Assembly: GCA_030847615.1 (NCBI GenBank)
Contig: JAUMIR010000001.1
Location: forward strand, 289,256,187-289,320,186
Source: Gambelia wislizenii
Lineage: Eukaryota > Chordata > Lepidosauria > Squamata > Crotaphytidae
Direction: 5' to 3'
DNA: 64,000 nucleotides
Below the pieces are notes generated by a model, which was not told the DNA's origin, did not search any database, and was given only the letters and a program-made list of their open reading frames with translations. Positions 31,106-43,415 of the stretch are shown here, piece after piece. How positions within the stretch are numbered: the stretch's first letter is position 1; each line of letters begins with the position of its first letter. The translations under genes were made by a program, and so were the position numbers.

Positions 31106-32520
31106 ACTATAACAGCAAAAACAACAGAGTCTTGTGGCACATTAGAGATTAACAACTTTTATCTGGCATATTTTTGCTTTGTTTTGTTGTTTGGATTCTA
31201 GACCATTCTTTGGGCCTGGAATAGATGAAATGTTATGCAAAATGAGCTGGGGTGGAATCCACCAAAGCTTAGGCCAAATAAAATTGATTAACCTTTAAGA
31301 TACCACAAGAATTGTTATTTTTACATAAGAGTATGCTTATGAGCTGGGACATCCTATAATATTCATTTAACCTGCATGGACAAAACAGAATATTTAATTG
31401 GCATGGGCAATGCAACTTATACATTCAAAAAACCCTTTTCTTCATTTCCTTTGTCTATGTATGTATGTATGCATTTAATATAAAGTCTTTCTCAAGGCAA
31501 ATGCCATTTGTTTAATTGTTACTTGCTAGAGAAGAGACTTGGCTTTTAAACTATGGCTCTTTTTCCCCCCCTTGTGCTCTCTGCCCTTCATATTTTTGTG
31601 GCAATCCCTTTACAGTATGAAGAAGAGTGGATGTATAATGTCCACAGTGTGATCTTTTTCACTAATGCCATTTTCAGTCATGGCGGTGTCTTTGAAAGAA
31701 ATGGATTTCTCCATTACCTCAGGGTCTATCTAGTAATAGGACCCCTGCTACCAAATGTGTCAACCATCCCTTTTATTCAATGGCCTCACTTTCTATGGCC
31801 TCATCAGGCATGTTCTCCATGGCTTAGAAATTCTTAGCTTCCAGCTGTTTTTAAAAAGGCCATGAGATAACCAACCATTGAAATGCTGCACAACATAATA
31901 TGTGTAACAGTTTAGTGTGTGCATTGGCTTACTGAGCAAAGAAACAGGCAATCCTCATGACATGTACAGTTGGCACAGTCTTGTTTTAGGCTCCTTTAAA
32001 TCAGTATTTTAAAAAAAATACTACCACACTTGCACTACACCCTGAATACTTGTTAGAAATTGAATGGCACATATATTTTTTAAAACTTTTATTATTTCCT
32101 TGGCATTGATTTCAAGGGGGATATTATAGGGCTCAGAAGTAACATGTTACAAGTAAGGTAGTTACTTGTCATAAGTTATTTTTCTTGGCAATGGACACAA
32201 GAAAGTTATATTGCAAAAGTAGGCAGTAATGGAAACACAGTGTGATTGAGAGTCAATTGACGGGTTTTCCCATCAATGAAAAGGTGTACTCCAGCAACTG
32301 TTTGAATGCCAACTGGCAACAGGGCGGACACAAGATTGTGTGATAAGGAATAGCCACAGATGTTATTATCCTGCTTTAGTTGCACTGTACAAGCCTTGCA
32401 TGATAAAATCCTAGAACTCCCTAAAAATGATCTTTTAAGGTAACATTTAAACAAAATGTTTAACCAACAAACACTGCTCAATATACAAATAAAATTAAGT
32501 CATTCCCCCCATGCTAATTT
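31106..32520. other. Intron sequence, nothing recognised
   Basis: AT-rich. The 94-codon frame at 31553-31837 matches no family. Confidence 0.45.
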
Positions 32521-32529
32521 TGAAATGTA

Positions 32530-32902
32530 CAGTAGCACCCCCATATCTGCTGATTTGCCAGCCGCTGATTCAATTATCCACAGTTGGCGATGGTGGGGTA
32601 AAGGGAGGGCAGAGGAGGGATTCCACCTTCCCTTCCCCCCAAGAGCTCTGTTCATGGCAGGGAGACGATGGCGATGGTGGGGGGGAGGCAGAGGAGGGAT
32701 CTCACCTGCCCCCTCCCTTCCCCCAGGAGAGCTCCATTCATGGCGGGGGAGGGGAGGATGGATCTCGCCTCCCTCATCTTCCCCTGGGAAGGCTGCTGTG
32801 GCAGTGGCAGGGGGATGGGGGGTGGCGTTCGCTATTATTCATGGATTTCACTATATGTGGGGGGCCTGGAACCAATCCTCTGTGGATATGGGGGTGCTAC
32901 TG
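32530..32902. mobile_element. pogo/Tigger-like MITE with GC-rich internal repeat
   Basis: Perfect 17-bp TIRs cagtagcacccccatat, with TA at 32528-32529 and 32903-32904. The right subterminal stem (atatgtggggggcctgg, then ccaatcctctgtggatatgg) is the same layout as at 18520 and 20518. The inside has ~80-bp tandem units with gcagaggaggga(t)tc at about 32610 and 32690. Confidence 0.85.
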
Positions 32903-33097
32903 TAACTTTCTTGTGCACCCATTGCCAAAAAAAATAACTCTGCCTCAGATTTAGATCCTATGCCAAGTGGTGAAGTGGAGAGGAGCCCAGGCAGACAAGC
33001 AGGCAGGCGTATGTTCACATATAACAAATGATACACACAATCTGTCCTGGCAGATCACAATCACTTGAGCAAGATGTGCCAGGAAAGAGTGGGGGGA

Positions 33098-33121
33098 AGA
33101 GAGAGAGAGAGAGAGAGAGAC
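33098..33121. repeat. (GA)n microsatellite
   Basis: About 12 GA units. The following 33122-33420 may be another pogo-like MITE remnant (ttcactattatatgtggttt, atatgcggtaagtccaggaa). Confidence 0.6.
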
Positions 33122-34167
33122 ATTGGTACCCGCGGGTTCACTTACCCAAGATCAGGAGGGAGGTCTCTCTAGGCATCTGGAGGACCATAGAGTTGCACTG
33201 GAGGTGGTCTCGAAATTGGGAGATCTCCAGCATGACTTTGTGGGCAACTTCCACCAGATGTTGACTATAGATTCATGCCAGATACCTAGAGAGGCATCTT
33301 CTCTAGGCATTTTCTAGGTGTTCTGGCACAGTTCTATGGTGTTATAATATGGCAGTTCACTATTATATGTGGTTTTCCATATATGCGGTAAGTCCAGGAA
33401 CATATCTCCTGTGTAAACAGGCTATGACCTGTACTAACCAGGCCCAGATCAGGTGTGGTATAGTGGCTTGCCTATCAGTCCTAAGCAAAATAATGGTGAG
33501 GATGAGGAAGATGGTGGCCAGCATCCTATTGGGTAATAACTGAGTGTAACTGAGTATAATCTGTGATTGCTTCATATTCACAATCGGTATATATCCTCTT
33601 CTTTAGGGGATACATAAAGATTGCAAAAGTCCCCCAATCCCCATTTACTGGGGAGCAGCTCCTGCAATTGGTGGGGTTCTGTTCTCCTTCACTCAGGTAA
33701 TGACTGACAGATATTTTCACATACACACACACACACACACAGAGGTGTACCAACAATCTCTAGTGTGTTTGTGGGGGGGGGTGTTGCAACACAGACCCTA
33801 CTTCTGCCTGTCACAATGGAGATTGCTTATGGGAGGGGGGACATTAATCATTCTCAAGTGACACAGGAACAGATCCCTGTTGATTGCAATGGCAGCTGTC
33901 TAGTAAGTGGAGATTGGAGGGTTGGGACAGGATTCACTACTGAGATTACCTAAGCAAAGTAGTACATGGAGGATTCCAGCCAACAACAACAATAATAAAT
34001 CTTACAAAATGCTCTTAAAACACTTCATAACACTTTAAAAAAATGAAAAGTAATTTAATGAATAAAATAAAGGAATGAATAAATACATCAAGTTGCTTCT
34101 TAAACATGGTAACGACAATGACAGTGAGTTATGTCTTGAAAGTTCATAACAGTAACAGGTATAGTTT

Positions 34168-34370
34168 AGAGCCAGCATAATGATTTGGGTGTTGGACTAT
34201 GGTCTCTGGAGACCAGGGTTCAAATCCCCACAGAAACCCACTGGGTGACCTTGGGCAAGTCACAGTTTCTCAGCCTCAAAGGAGGCAAAAGCAAACCCCC
34301 TCTGAACAAATCTTGCCAAGACCCCATGATAGATTCACCTTAGGGTCACCATAAAGGCACACAACAAACA
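34168..34370 (+). mobile_element. tRNA-derived SINE with BovB-like tail
   Basis: Box-A-like tttgggtgttggactatgg, box-B-like gggttcaaatcc, body aaacccactgggtgaccttg, tail aaccccctctgaacaaatct then ttagggtcaccataaaggca. This is the best-preserved copy here. Confidence 0.85.
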
Positions 34371-35486
34371 GGTATAGCTTATCTTTTTATTTTTTTAAAA
34401 AAGGAACTTCCCAAATTCTGTGAAATTATGAATATTAGCTCCAGGGCTACTATATGAAAGTCCTGAGAATCAATAGCCACCCTCCATTTTGTCCCTGAGA
34501 AATCTCTTGTTGCCTTTGCTAATACTGAGCTACAGAATTTTCTACAGTACCCTGGATGCACCATGCATGGCCAATTCTCCTCCTCTGATATACACAACCT
34601 ATTGCCATGACTGACCTCCTAAGGACCAGAAGATTGTTGGATCCCCACACAGAAAAAGTAAAATAGTAAAACTAGGTAACTAATGACAATAAATGATATG
34701 GAGGAAGCAAAACTGCCTGGGCAGAGGCAAAAGTCTGATAATCAGTATCGGATTTTTGCTCCAAAAGAAAACAAATGTGGGTGCACATTTGCTTAGTTAA
34801 TTAGAATGCATTGTCCCAAACAGTGAGATAACTGTGAGATATCTTCTGAAATATGGCTCCACAATCAGACAGACTAATGCATCTTAATTCATTTTCTAGT
34901 CTGCTTCATCAGATTCTAGCATATAGAACCCTTCAAATGTAATACCTGGTAATCATAAATCAATTTAGCAGCAGAGTTCAGGAAATTGAAGGTTGAACTG
35001 GAGCATTAGCATGACTGGAGGGTTCAGTAATCAGAACTGAGAACTTATATTCTTAGACATCTTCCCTGCCCTCCCCCACACCCTGCATAATGAACACCTG
35101 AACAGGATTGCTGTTATTCAGTGTCTTCAGCTGCAGAGATGCAGCCAAATGTTGTATTCTGGCAAAGCTGATGGCTAGTGGGTGTTTCCTCACTCTCTCT
35201 CCTCCATGCACACAGCAGATAAATCCCACCTTTGTCTCCATTCTATGGTGGTCCTTCCAGCACTGCCATCCTCATCTTGACTCTTGACTTCTCAACTGTG
35301 CCTTCTTTATACTTTCAGCACAAACACATAAAGGGTCTTACACAAACAACCAGGGTAACCCTGGCTTCAACCATCAACACATATGTTAGGCACATCTCGC
35401 CAGGCAACAAGCAATAGGTGATAGTCAGAAGGTAGGCCTTCTACATGACTTCGGGTCCCTTTATTGGGGAGATGAATCCTTTAGAA

Positions 35487-36140
35487 CCAGGAGCCTTTTC
35501 ACACTACACAATTATAGCACTATGATTCCATCCTATAGAATGGCTCCATGGAATCCTGGGGTGTGGAGTTTAGGGAGGGAAAGGCAGAGTTGCCCTTGCC
35601 GTAGTAGCTGTGGAATGTGGACAGTGACAAAGCTGTCAGGAAAAGAGTAAACTCATTCAGAATGTGGTGCTGGAGGAGAGTTTTACAGATACCATGGACT
35701 GCCAAAATGACCAAAAAATGGATCCAAGAGCAAATCAGCCTGAACTATCCCTAGAAGCCAAAATGGCTAAACTGAGGTTGTCATACTTTGAACATATCAT
35801 GAGATGAGATAACTTATTAGGCAAGACAGTAATGCTTGGTAAAGTAGCAGGAGAGGCAGAATAGAGAAAGGAAGATAGACTCAGTCAAGGAAGCCACAGC
35901 TGCCCTCAGCTGGCAAGACCTGAGCTGGACTGCTAATAACAGGGTGTCTTAGAGGTCTCTCATTCATAGGGTCACCATAAATTGAGGCCGACTTGAGAAT
36001 AATTAGCAACAGCATATTTAGAATTCTCAACCAGAGAGCTCTAGTGCCTCTGTAAACTATAAATTCCAGGACTCCATAGGATGCAGCCATGGCAGTTAAA
36101 ATGGAATCATAGCATTATAATTGTATACTATGGAAGGGCT
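35487..36140. mobile_element. MITE split by a BovB fragment
   Basis: The left part (cactacacaattatagcact, atcctggggtgtggagttta) ends near 35574. The right part resumes near 36015 (tttagaattctcaaccagag, tataaattccaggactccat) and ends tagcattataattgtatact. Together they form one member of the family at 24412. Confidence 0.6.
35575..36012 (+). mobile_element. RTE-BovB LINE 3' fragment
   Basis: The reading of the ORF C-terminus includes NVVLEES, PELSLEAKMAKLRLSYFEHI and KTVMLGKVAGE, close to the BovB signature 'SLEGLMLKLKLQYFGHLM..KTLMLGKIEG'. It ends attcatagggtcaccataaa and gaggccgacttgag. Stops and indels make it a relic. Confidence 0.75.
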
Positions 36141-36270
36141 GCAGGATTAATGTCTCCATAGGGAAAGGTCCTGTGCACGTACATCTGTTTGCATGTAGAC
36201 CCCCTTCAGATCATGCACAGACTAGGGAGCATGGCTGGTAAATGTGTTGGCATTGCTAGGTGGGGAGGTA

Positions 36271-36667
36271 TCTATATATATAATTCTCTTGGGTATGTTG
36301 CCGTTTCCAGTGTGCTGATTGGCTGCTTAGGGACCTGACCAAGCAATCACAGGTCTGTTGGGCAGCCAATCAGCACACTGGGAGCGGGACCATGTAGATT
36401 CCTAACATGGCCCCCAGAGAGGGAGAGGGAGTAGCATGGGGGAGGATATGGTCTGTGCTGGAGTGCTAGGGGTGGGGGGCCAAGGGGCAGAATGAGCGGC
36501 AGGGGGTGGCAGGAGGGCAGAAATAGTGGAGGGAGGGGGGCAGGGGGGCAGAACAAGCAGAGGGAGAAGGGGGCAGAACAAACAGGGGGGGCAGGGGGCA
36601 GAACAAATGAAGGTGGTGGCAGGGGGCAGAGTTTTTTAATGGCGTATGGTACGCCGGGTCCAGCTAG
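36271..36667 (+). mobile_element. Helitron-like non-autonomous element
   Basis: Starts TCTATATATATAATTC directly after an A and ends ...gtacgccgggtccagCTAG directly before a T, the Helitron A/T insertion rule. A 20-bp inverted repeat (36307-36326 with 36362-36381) lies near the 5' end, and a G-rich minisatellite (ggggcagaacaa units) fills 36480-36630. Related 5' ends lie at 44240 and (minus) 47040. Confidence 0.7.
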
Positions 36668-36781
36668 TCCAGATATATTCACGAGAGGACCTTCATACAT
36701 TTGGTACCCATGGGAACTAGATGTTCTAGCAGAACTTAATATACAATTGCATGCACATAAGCTCTGTACATCTCATTAGTA

Positions 36782-36971
36782 GGGTTGCCTCAGTGAAAAC
36801 TGGCCAAGGTTCCTGTACCTTTAATTGTTGTGTAGAAGAAGAAATTTCAGCAGGTGTTGCTTGTTTTTTGGTTGTGTGAAAAGCAAAACCTGCTGAAATT
36901 CTCTCTTCTATACAACTGTTAAAGGTACAGGAGTCCTCTCATTTTTGCTCTGGCAACCCTACTCACTGGAC
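36782..36971. mobile_element. MITE with long terminal inverted repeats
   Basis: gggttgcc at the left and ggcaaccc at the right, flanked by TA. The inner arms caaggttcctgtacctttaa and ttaaaggtacaggagtcc, and aaatttcagcaggtgttgct and aaaacctgctgaaatt, pair around a short loop. Confidence 0.75.
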
Positions 36972-37671
36972 ATTCTGTCTTTTGCAGTTTTCCTTTCATA
37001 AGTAAAGACCCTGTGCCCACACAATTTGTACATGTTCAGATTATGTTGAGAAAACTCTGCATGAATGGAGAGACTGGAAGTAGAGACCATGGGCTCAGCC
37101 AGATGGGAGAATTAATTGCGAAAAATAGTGCATTGCCTCACTATTGCTGCAGTGTTCATTTGTCCACACGAATCATTCACAAGATTGCTGGCATGGGAAG
37201 CTATCCGAGTTTGCAGTTCACACGGAGCATGCCAGTGAGAAAATATGGTGGCCACAAGTTAATTACCTGCCTTATTATCTCGCGAAAAGCTCCCTCCATG
37301 TCCTCCCTTTTTTGCCGTTAAATGACAGGTGCGGAAGAGTGATCATCTGCTTACAAACTTTTTTCTCTGCTGCTTGAAAATCACGCTCAATCATGCACCC
37401 AGTCATGTCCCTGAAAACAACAATGGCAGCACCAGCCACTTTGTTGCCAGCAAGCCCACCCCCATGCACATCCACCAATCACGTTTTGACTTCCTGGATG
37501 TCCCCCAATTCAAATTGGTTGTTCAGACAGTCTGTTATGTGCATTTTCGCATACTTTTTAAAGAAGATCATGAGAAACAGCTAAAGCTGTTATCGCTAAC
37601 TACTTGGAGTTTTTAGCCCCTCTCTTTCCCAATATGGTGAATCCCGGCAGGAGCTCATCTGGGCAAAAGGT

Positions 37672-38163
37672 ATTCTGCCCAGATTCTTTGAGGATTTTTT
37701 TTTCATCATCTAAACAACCTCCAAGACTCAGGCCAAATCTACACTACACGATAGGCTTCTTCCTAGCAACTGGGATAGTCCAACCAACAAGGGAAGGGAA
37801 AGGTAACTGGCCTTTAAGCCAGCAAGGCTTGTGCCAATCTCTCCCAAAACTCCTCCCCCACTAGATTTGCCTCCAAACCGTGTCAACGATCTCAGGAGAC
37901 TTGTTTCAGGAAAAGAGGAGGATGTCAGGGGCAGCAATGGTTTTGATAACATGCTAACTCCACCCCTGCATTCTCCCAGCCATGGTGTGATTACACCATG
38001 GCCAATCCCTGACTTGCTTCACATGAGTCCACTAAAGCACCTCCCACTGCCAACTGTCAGTGGGGCTGGCATTCTGCCCAGATTCTTTGAGGATTTTTTT
38101 TCATCATCTAAACAACCTCCAAGACTCAGGCCAAATCTACACTACACTATAGGCTCCTTCCTA
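37672..38163. repeat. ~93-bp direct repeat 399 bp apart
   Basis: attctgcccagattctttga through ctacactacac at 37672-37764 recurs at 38071-38163 with very few differences. Confidence 0.8.
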
Positions 38164-38302
38164 TGGAATCCTGAGATTTGTAGTTTTGCAAGGCATTTAG
38201 CCTACTTTGCCAAACTACAAATCCCAGGATGCCATAGGAAGGAGCCATGGCAAATAATCTAGTTTCAAACTGGACTATTTGTGTAGTGTGGATTTGGGCC
38301 CT
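38125..38302. mobile_element. MITE ('aactacaaatcccagga' family)
   Basis: Left ggccaaatctacactacact, right tgtagtgtggatttgggcc; inner arms gagatttgtagttttg and aaactacaaatcccagg. Same family as 62373. Confidence 0.8.
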
Positions 38303-40360
38303 GTGGTGGAACAATGATGCCCTCTAATCACACTCATACACACAGTTGTTTTCCCAAATCTTGTGCTGGACTTTACTTCATCCCAAATGTTTACTCTTCA
38401 GACCACAGACTTTCAGAGCAGCTTCCAGTCTAAAAGCATAAAAACATAATTTATGCATAACATCATTCATAATTTAAATGCCAGCTTCAGCACAATCTCA
38501 ATAACACAAATTCAACTCCAGTATTTTCAAAAAGAGAGAGCTGTAAGAGCCTATGTTAAAAGGCCCAGGCAAATAAAAAGATCTTCACTAGGATCCAAAA
38601 AGACATCAGAGTCAACATGGGACTTCCCTAGAGAAAGTGTTCCACAACCGGGATCACCTGTGAAGGACCTTTCCATGGTCAACAGCACCTGTTCTCACTT
38701 TGGCTAATGGGAAAAATCTAAAAGGACCTGTAAGGGTGGTCTTAGAAATCTAGGAGACAGAGAGGAGGAAAGATACAACCATACTGAAATGTGAAGACTT
38801 AATTTTAATTGAATTCTGTAATGAGTTTTGTAATGAGTTATAAATTGACTTCTGTTTGATGCATTGATCATTATGTTTTTTATAATGCACTTGGAGAATA
38901 TTACCAAAATAATATAAAGACATCCCAACTCATGGAGGATTATTGTTATCCCTCCAAGTTGATGTGAAACAGTCCCTGATGTACATGAAACCTCCACAGA
39001 CAGGACATGTAGTTTGCAAAAAAGGGAGAAGATTTCAGCACTGTGACATTATTTGCATTCACACTGTTCCTGAGTTGCCATCTCTTGGTGCACAGGTATC
39101 ATAATTTGATCTGAATGTATCCATTCAAGATAAACCCTTAAGTATATACATCCTAGTTATGGTGAAGGAAGGAAAAAGAACACATTGTTGTTTGACTGTA
39201 TAAGAGATTTTATTTCCAAATTGGGCGGAGGGGAATGTGGTTGCTCCCATTTCCTGGAAGGAAGATGGAAATCAGCAAGTGATCTTGCAGGTGGGGTGGG
39301 GTGGAAAGACTTTATTAAATAGCAAACGATCTGCCAAGAGAGAAAATGGAATCAAATAAACCTTCTTTAACTTGGGCTGTCAGCTTCCAATTTTCTCACA
39401 GAGATATTACTATCACTCACTTCTGTCCTATTTCAATAGTGGCAAGCACATTACCTTGCTTTTGCATATATGTACGTTTTGCCTATTCGGGGGGGGGGTG
39501 TTATTTGTGGGTGGCTGTTTTACCTTTGGAGGGGGGAGAGAGCTTTTCTCAGCATCACTACTTTGCCTTCTGTGAAATGGGTATGTTTGAGCTTTGTGGG
39601 GGACAAACAAGTGATTTGTCCTTTGGAACTCAGATCCCAGTTCTGCCTTTTATTTCTTGACCAGGTTTTGCTGGCCACTGGTGGCTTCAGAGTCAGAGGG
39701 AAACTGAATTCATTCCAGCTTTTAGTCTCAACTTCATAAGAACTCTCCAAAGTGCTGAACCTATTGGAAGTTGGGTCCAGCACTTTGGATAGCAGGTTCA
39801 GTCTAGTATCCTGGGTGGATTCAACATTCCACTGATGCTGAAAGCACCAGCCACCATTAGGTGTTTTCTGACTAGCCACCTTGGCCGTAGCAAAGATTTT
39901 GTGAATGGAGCAGGTCTCTCTCCCAGAGCAGGATTTTGTGAGCATCTCCATGACACCCTCTCAAAATTCCAGATATAGCCTCCTGCCTAAAAGTTGGAGG
40001 AGCCCTGTAGGCATTATCTGGCACTGTTGATTCACAACTGTTTACCCCCTCTGGTTCCAATTATCTTGGTACTTCATTTTGTGAATGACAGCTCTTGCTA
40101 TATTTATGCAGTATATTTGATTTTTGGAGTCAGGGGGACTAGAAGAAATACAAACATATTACCAGTTAGACCACACTTTTCAAATACACCCACAGTGGAT
40201 GTTGATGCCAGTGCCAGTTCCTTAATTCGTTGGCACTGCCATTATGTAGCAATGGCATGGGGAGCTGCTATTACTGAGCTCTTCTGTTGTGTTGCTGCAG
40301 GAAGAAAGTTGCGAGTTTAATATAAATAGAATATCTTGTTTTAAATTAACATGGCCCATG
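38303..40360. other. Intron sequence, no gene recognised
   Basis: A 143-codon minus-strand frame (39520-39951) matches nothing I know. It loosely resembles 955-1345 in part, so it may be an old repeat. Confidence 0.4.
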
Positions 40361-40366
40361 AAGGGC

Positions 40367-40367
40367 T

Positions 40368-40410
<43 letters not shown>
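40367..40410. repeat. (CTTT)n microsatellite
   Basis: About 11 tetranucleotide units. Confidence 0.95.
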
Positions 40411-42770
40411 CCAGGCTGCTATTACCGAGTTCTAAATCCAGCAATGCATAAAATATACAAAGGTTTAATAAAACATTAAAAATAGCACTTAGTGAAAAGA
40501 AACTAGCGGGCCAGTTTCTCCCACCAGAACTTGCAGTGTTTTGAGTTGTTAAGCATCATATATTATGCATGCATCTTAAAAAGAAAATCAAAAAAGGTGG
40601 TTGTGATGGGGGTGAGGAGCTGGAGGAAGCAAGCTCTGTGTTCTTTACTCTGCTTTAATTATCACACATTCAGTCTTTGTAGACTTGAAGGGCAGAGGGA
40701 GCTTCTCTGATTGCTATTTATAATTCTGCATATAGTATTGAGTCTTACAATATAAGCCAACTATGGAATATTTTACAGTAAAATTGAAAGGTGGCAGAAT
40801 GTTAAATTTGTAGTTTGAATACAGTGTAAGATACAACAAATACTTATTATCTGATCAGCATGAGTTCTAAAAGAAAAAATAGTTGCCTGGCTAGATAAGA
40901 GCAAATGTCTGTCTAGTTCAGTATTGTGTTCCTAACAGCGGTCAGAATGAGAGATTTAGGTATTCAATTATGTTTCCCATTGAATTCCAGGTAACATAAG
41001 AGGGCTCAGGCACTTCTGGGCAGGAAGAGGAAAGCACTGTTGTTAGTGATAGAGTACCAGCTTTGCAGGCAGAAGTTGCAATCTCTGGTGTCCTCCAAAA
41101 TCAGAAGTAGCAATTGTGGAACCTCCACCAATCACCCCAAGCTTCCTCCCACTTCAATGAGCTTCCCCCAAACAGTCCAATCAGATCTAAGAAGCTCCAC
41201 CCTGAAACAGAAAAAACAAAAACAAATACACACCCAGAAGGTGATTGGGAGGGACATGGCATCACTTCTGCTTTGATGGTGTACTTGGCCTTTCAGATCT
41301 CAGAAGTGGCCCAAAACCAGATGGTGCAGCTTTCCAGGCTCTAGAGCATGTCCACCCATGATATAGACAGCAGTTAGCCAAACAGACCAGTGACCTTATT
41401 CAGTACAAAGTAATTTCCTATGCCCGAAGTTCCATAGACACTTTGCAAGAGAAACAGCTCATAGTGCAATATTAACACATTTACTGTAGCATACACTTTT
41501 GTGGGGTGTAGAGCTGTTCCTCAGATATGTGGCATATCATCCAAAATTTCAGGTATAAATGCCGTACACATGGTTAGAGATAAGACCATTGTGAAATCAG
41601 AGGTAAATTAAATGCAAGAAGTGTTGACAGTGATTTTCACAAAGCTGTTTCTGGTAGCACAAATATCTTGGCACTAGGTAAGCCAATTAATGCTGCAGTG
41701 TGGTAGAATCTGTTATCGTTGCTTCAAACCTCTGGCAACAGATTGGAACCTTCTAATGAATTGTTAAGTCAGAAGTCTCTTGCTCTAATCTGCATTTCAA
41801 GCTTTTTTGTTTTGCAAATCTCCTGCATCAAGCCCCTCAAATTCTGTTTATTTCCATGAGATTAAAACCCAGTTTGATGTTTCTTTGGAGGAGCAGAGCT
41901 TAAAAGTCTTGGATGGGGGGGAGCAGTACCACACAGACACCTTAGGATATGAGCTCTACATGACTGGCCCTGAGATTCTTCCACCAATAAAAATGTGGCC
42001 AACTTGTTGTTATCATGTAGACAAAAGGTAACAGTCAAGAAGAACCAAAAGACAGAATGAACTCCATTTCCTCAGGAAACTTTGCCATTGTGTTTCTTCC
42101 ACATCACCATCCATTTCATTTCTGGTGTTGCAAACTGCTTTTTTAAAAATAGGGGAGATGTAAAGGTAACTTGTGGGTGCTAGGTGCATGGGATGGGAGT
42201 CAGCTGTTCAAAGACCAAAAGAAGATATGCTGATCAGTTTCCTTTGGACTAATTAGCTAGCACACGTTGTTATAACAATTAGCTAACACACATTGGAAGC
42301 TGCTTATTGCAGTGTAGATGTGTAAACTGCTATTGCTTAAAACAATTTGTAAGCTGCTCTGATAGCCTTGTGGCTGAAGAGTCGGGTATAAATAAATAAA
42401 TAAATAAATGTTCATGACATGCCTACCTTGATCAAACTTGGCATGCTTAGATCTGCTTGAATGGAAAACTTCCCCAGATCTTTATGCACCTCCCTTAGAT
42501 CTCTACTGAATAATGTGTAAAGCTAATAAATGACAGTGTAGGCCAATGCATGTCTATTCAAAATTAAGACCCACAGTCATAAATTCAGTGGAGCTTACTT
42601 CCAAGTAATTGTGCATAGGACTGCTGCCTAAAGGCATAAGCCCGTAAGAATACCTTAAAATGTCTCAGTAGACCCCAGTTAGATCTTCTTTTTTACAACA
42701 TGATTATTCTTCATATTGATAAATAAACTCTTGTTAAGAGTGAGGGGGTCCCTATTTATATCCATCTGTT
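40411..42770. other. Intron sequence with SINE fragments
   Basis: 41045-41110 (tagagtaccagctttgcagg, cagaagttgcaatctctgg) is a tRNA-SINE head fragment. 42350-42412 ends in a (AAAT)n tail after a SINE/LINE-like 3' end. Otherwise nothing recognised. Confidence 0.45.
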
Positions 42771-42776
42771 TAGACC

Positions 42777-42915
42777 AGTTGCTCTCAACCTCTGGTCTTC
42801 CAGATGCTTTGGACTTCATGTCCCAGAATCCTTGAATATGGCCAAGTTAGCTGAGGCTTCTGGGAATTGAAGTTCCATTCCCCAGAGGACCAAAGTTTGG
42901 AAAACTACTGATCTA
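42777..42915. mobile_element. hAT-like MITE
   Basis: Left cagttgctctcaacc, a hAT-type terminus. The inner arms tcatgtcccagaatcc and cttctgggaattgaag pair. It lies about 100 bp upstream of the S4-pore exon. Confidence 0.55.
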
Positions 42916-43015
42916 GCCTGTTGTAGCTTCACAAAAACAGATGTGCTTACTTGATTTGAAAACATGAGTTCATTCCTAACTGTGCTTCCCCCCACCCCTT
43001 TGTGTGTTCCTGCAG

Positions 43016-43415
43016 ACAACCACCCTAATAGGCCTTCTGAAAACTGCTCGACTGCTGCGTTTGGTGCGGGTTGCCCGAAAACTGGACAGATATTCTGAAT
43101 ATGGTGCTGCTGTTCTGATGTTACTCATGTGCATCTTTGCACTCATTGCTCACTGGCTGGCTTGTATTTGGTATGCCATTGGGAATGTGGAAAGGAATTA
43201 CTTGACTCCTAAAATTGGCTGGTTAGATTCCCTTGGACAACAGTTGGGGAAACACTATAATGTGAGTGATCTCAGCTCCGGACCATCCATCAAGGACAAG
43301 TATGTCACAGCTTTGTACTTCACCTTCAGCAGCCTGACCAGCGTAGGATTTGGAAATGTGTCTCCAAACACCAACTCAGAGAAGATCTTTTCCATTTGTG
43401 TCATGTTGATTGGCT
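43016..43415 (+). CDS. KCNH7: KCNH7 (ERG3) internal exon: S4, S5, pore, start of S6
   Basis: Second exon of the same channel, after acceptor ttcctgcag and before donor gtaagt. It is 400 nt: 133 codons plus the first base of a split serine codon. Residues 1-26 contain S4 ([20 protein letters not shown]) with arginines and lysine spaced every third residue. The S4-S5 linker is about 24-30 and S5 about 31-56. The turret is 57-91 with an N-glycosylation sequon NVS at 82-84. The pore helix is about 93-110, and the ERG-type filter SVGFGN (109-114) replaces the usual GYG. S6 begins near residue 122. The TTT before LIGLLK is an ERG3-like feature that KCNH2 lacks, from memory. It joins in frame to the previous exon across a 13.2-kb intron. 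The T-S-V residues before GFG line the ERG drug-binding cavity. Confidence 0.97.

Larger units (their letters stand above)
29800..43015 (+). other. KCNH7 intron between the S1-S3 exon and the S4-pore exon
   Basis: This 13.2-kb intron begins gtaagc and ends ttcctgcag, phase 0. It contains MITEs, a tRNA-derived SINE, a BovB fragment, a Helitron-like element and microsatellites, listed separately. I saw no further open frame resembling a channel exon inside it. Confidence 0.93.

Noticed and set aside
31553..31837. 94-codon frame with hydrophobic segments between two channel exons
   Set aside because: It does not match ERG channels, lacks proper splice sites, and the exons on either side already join in frame.
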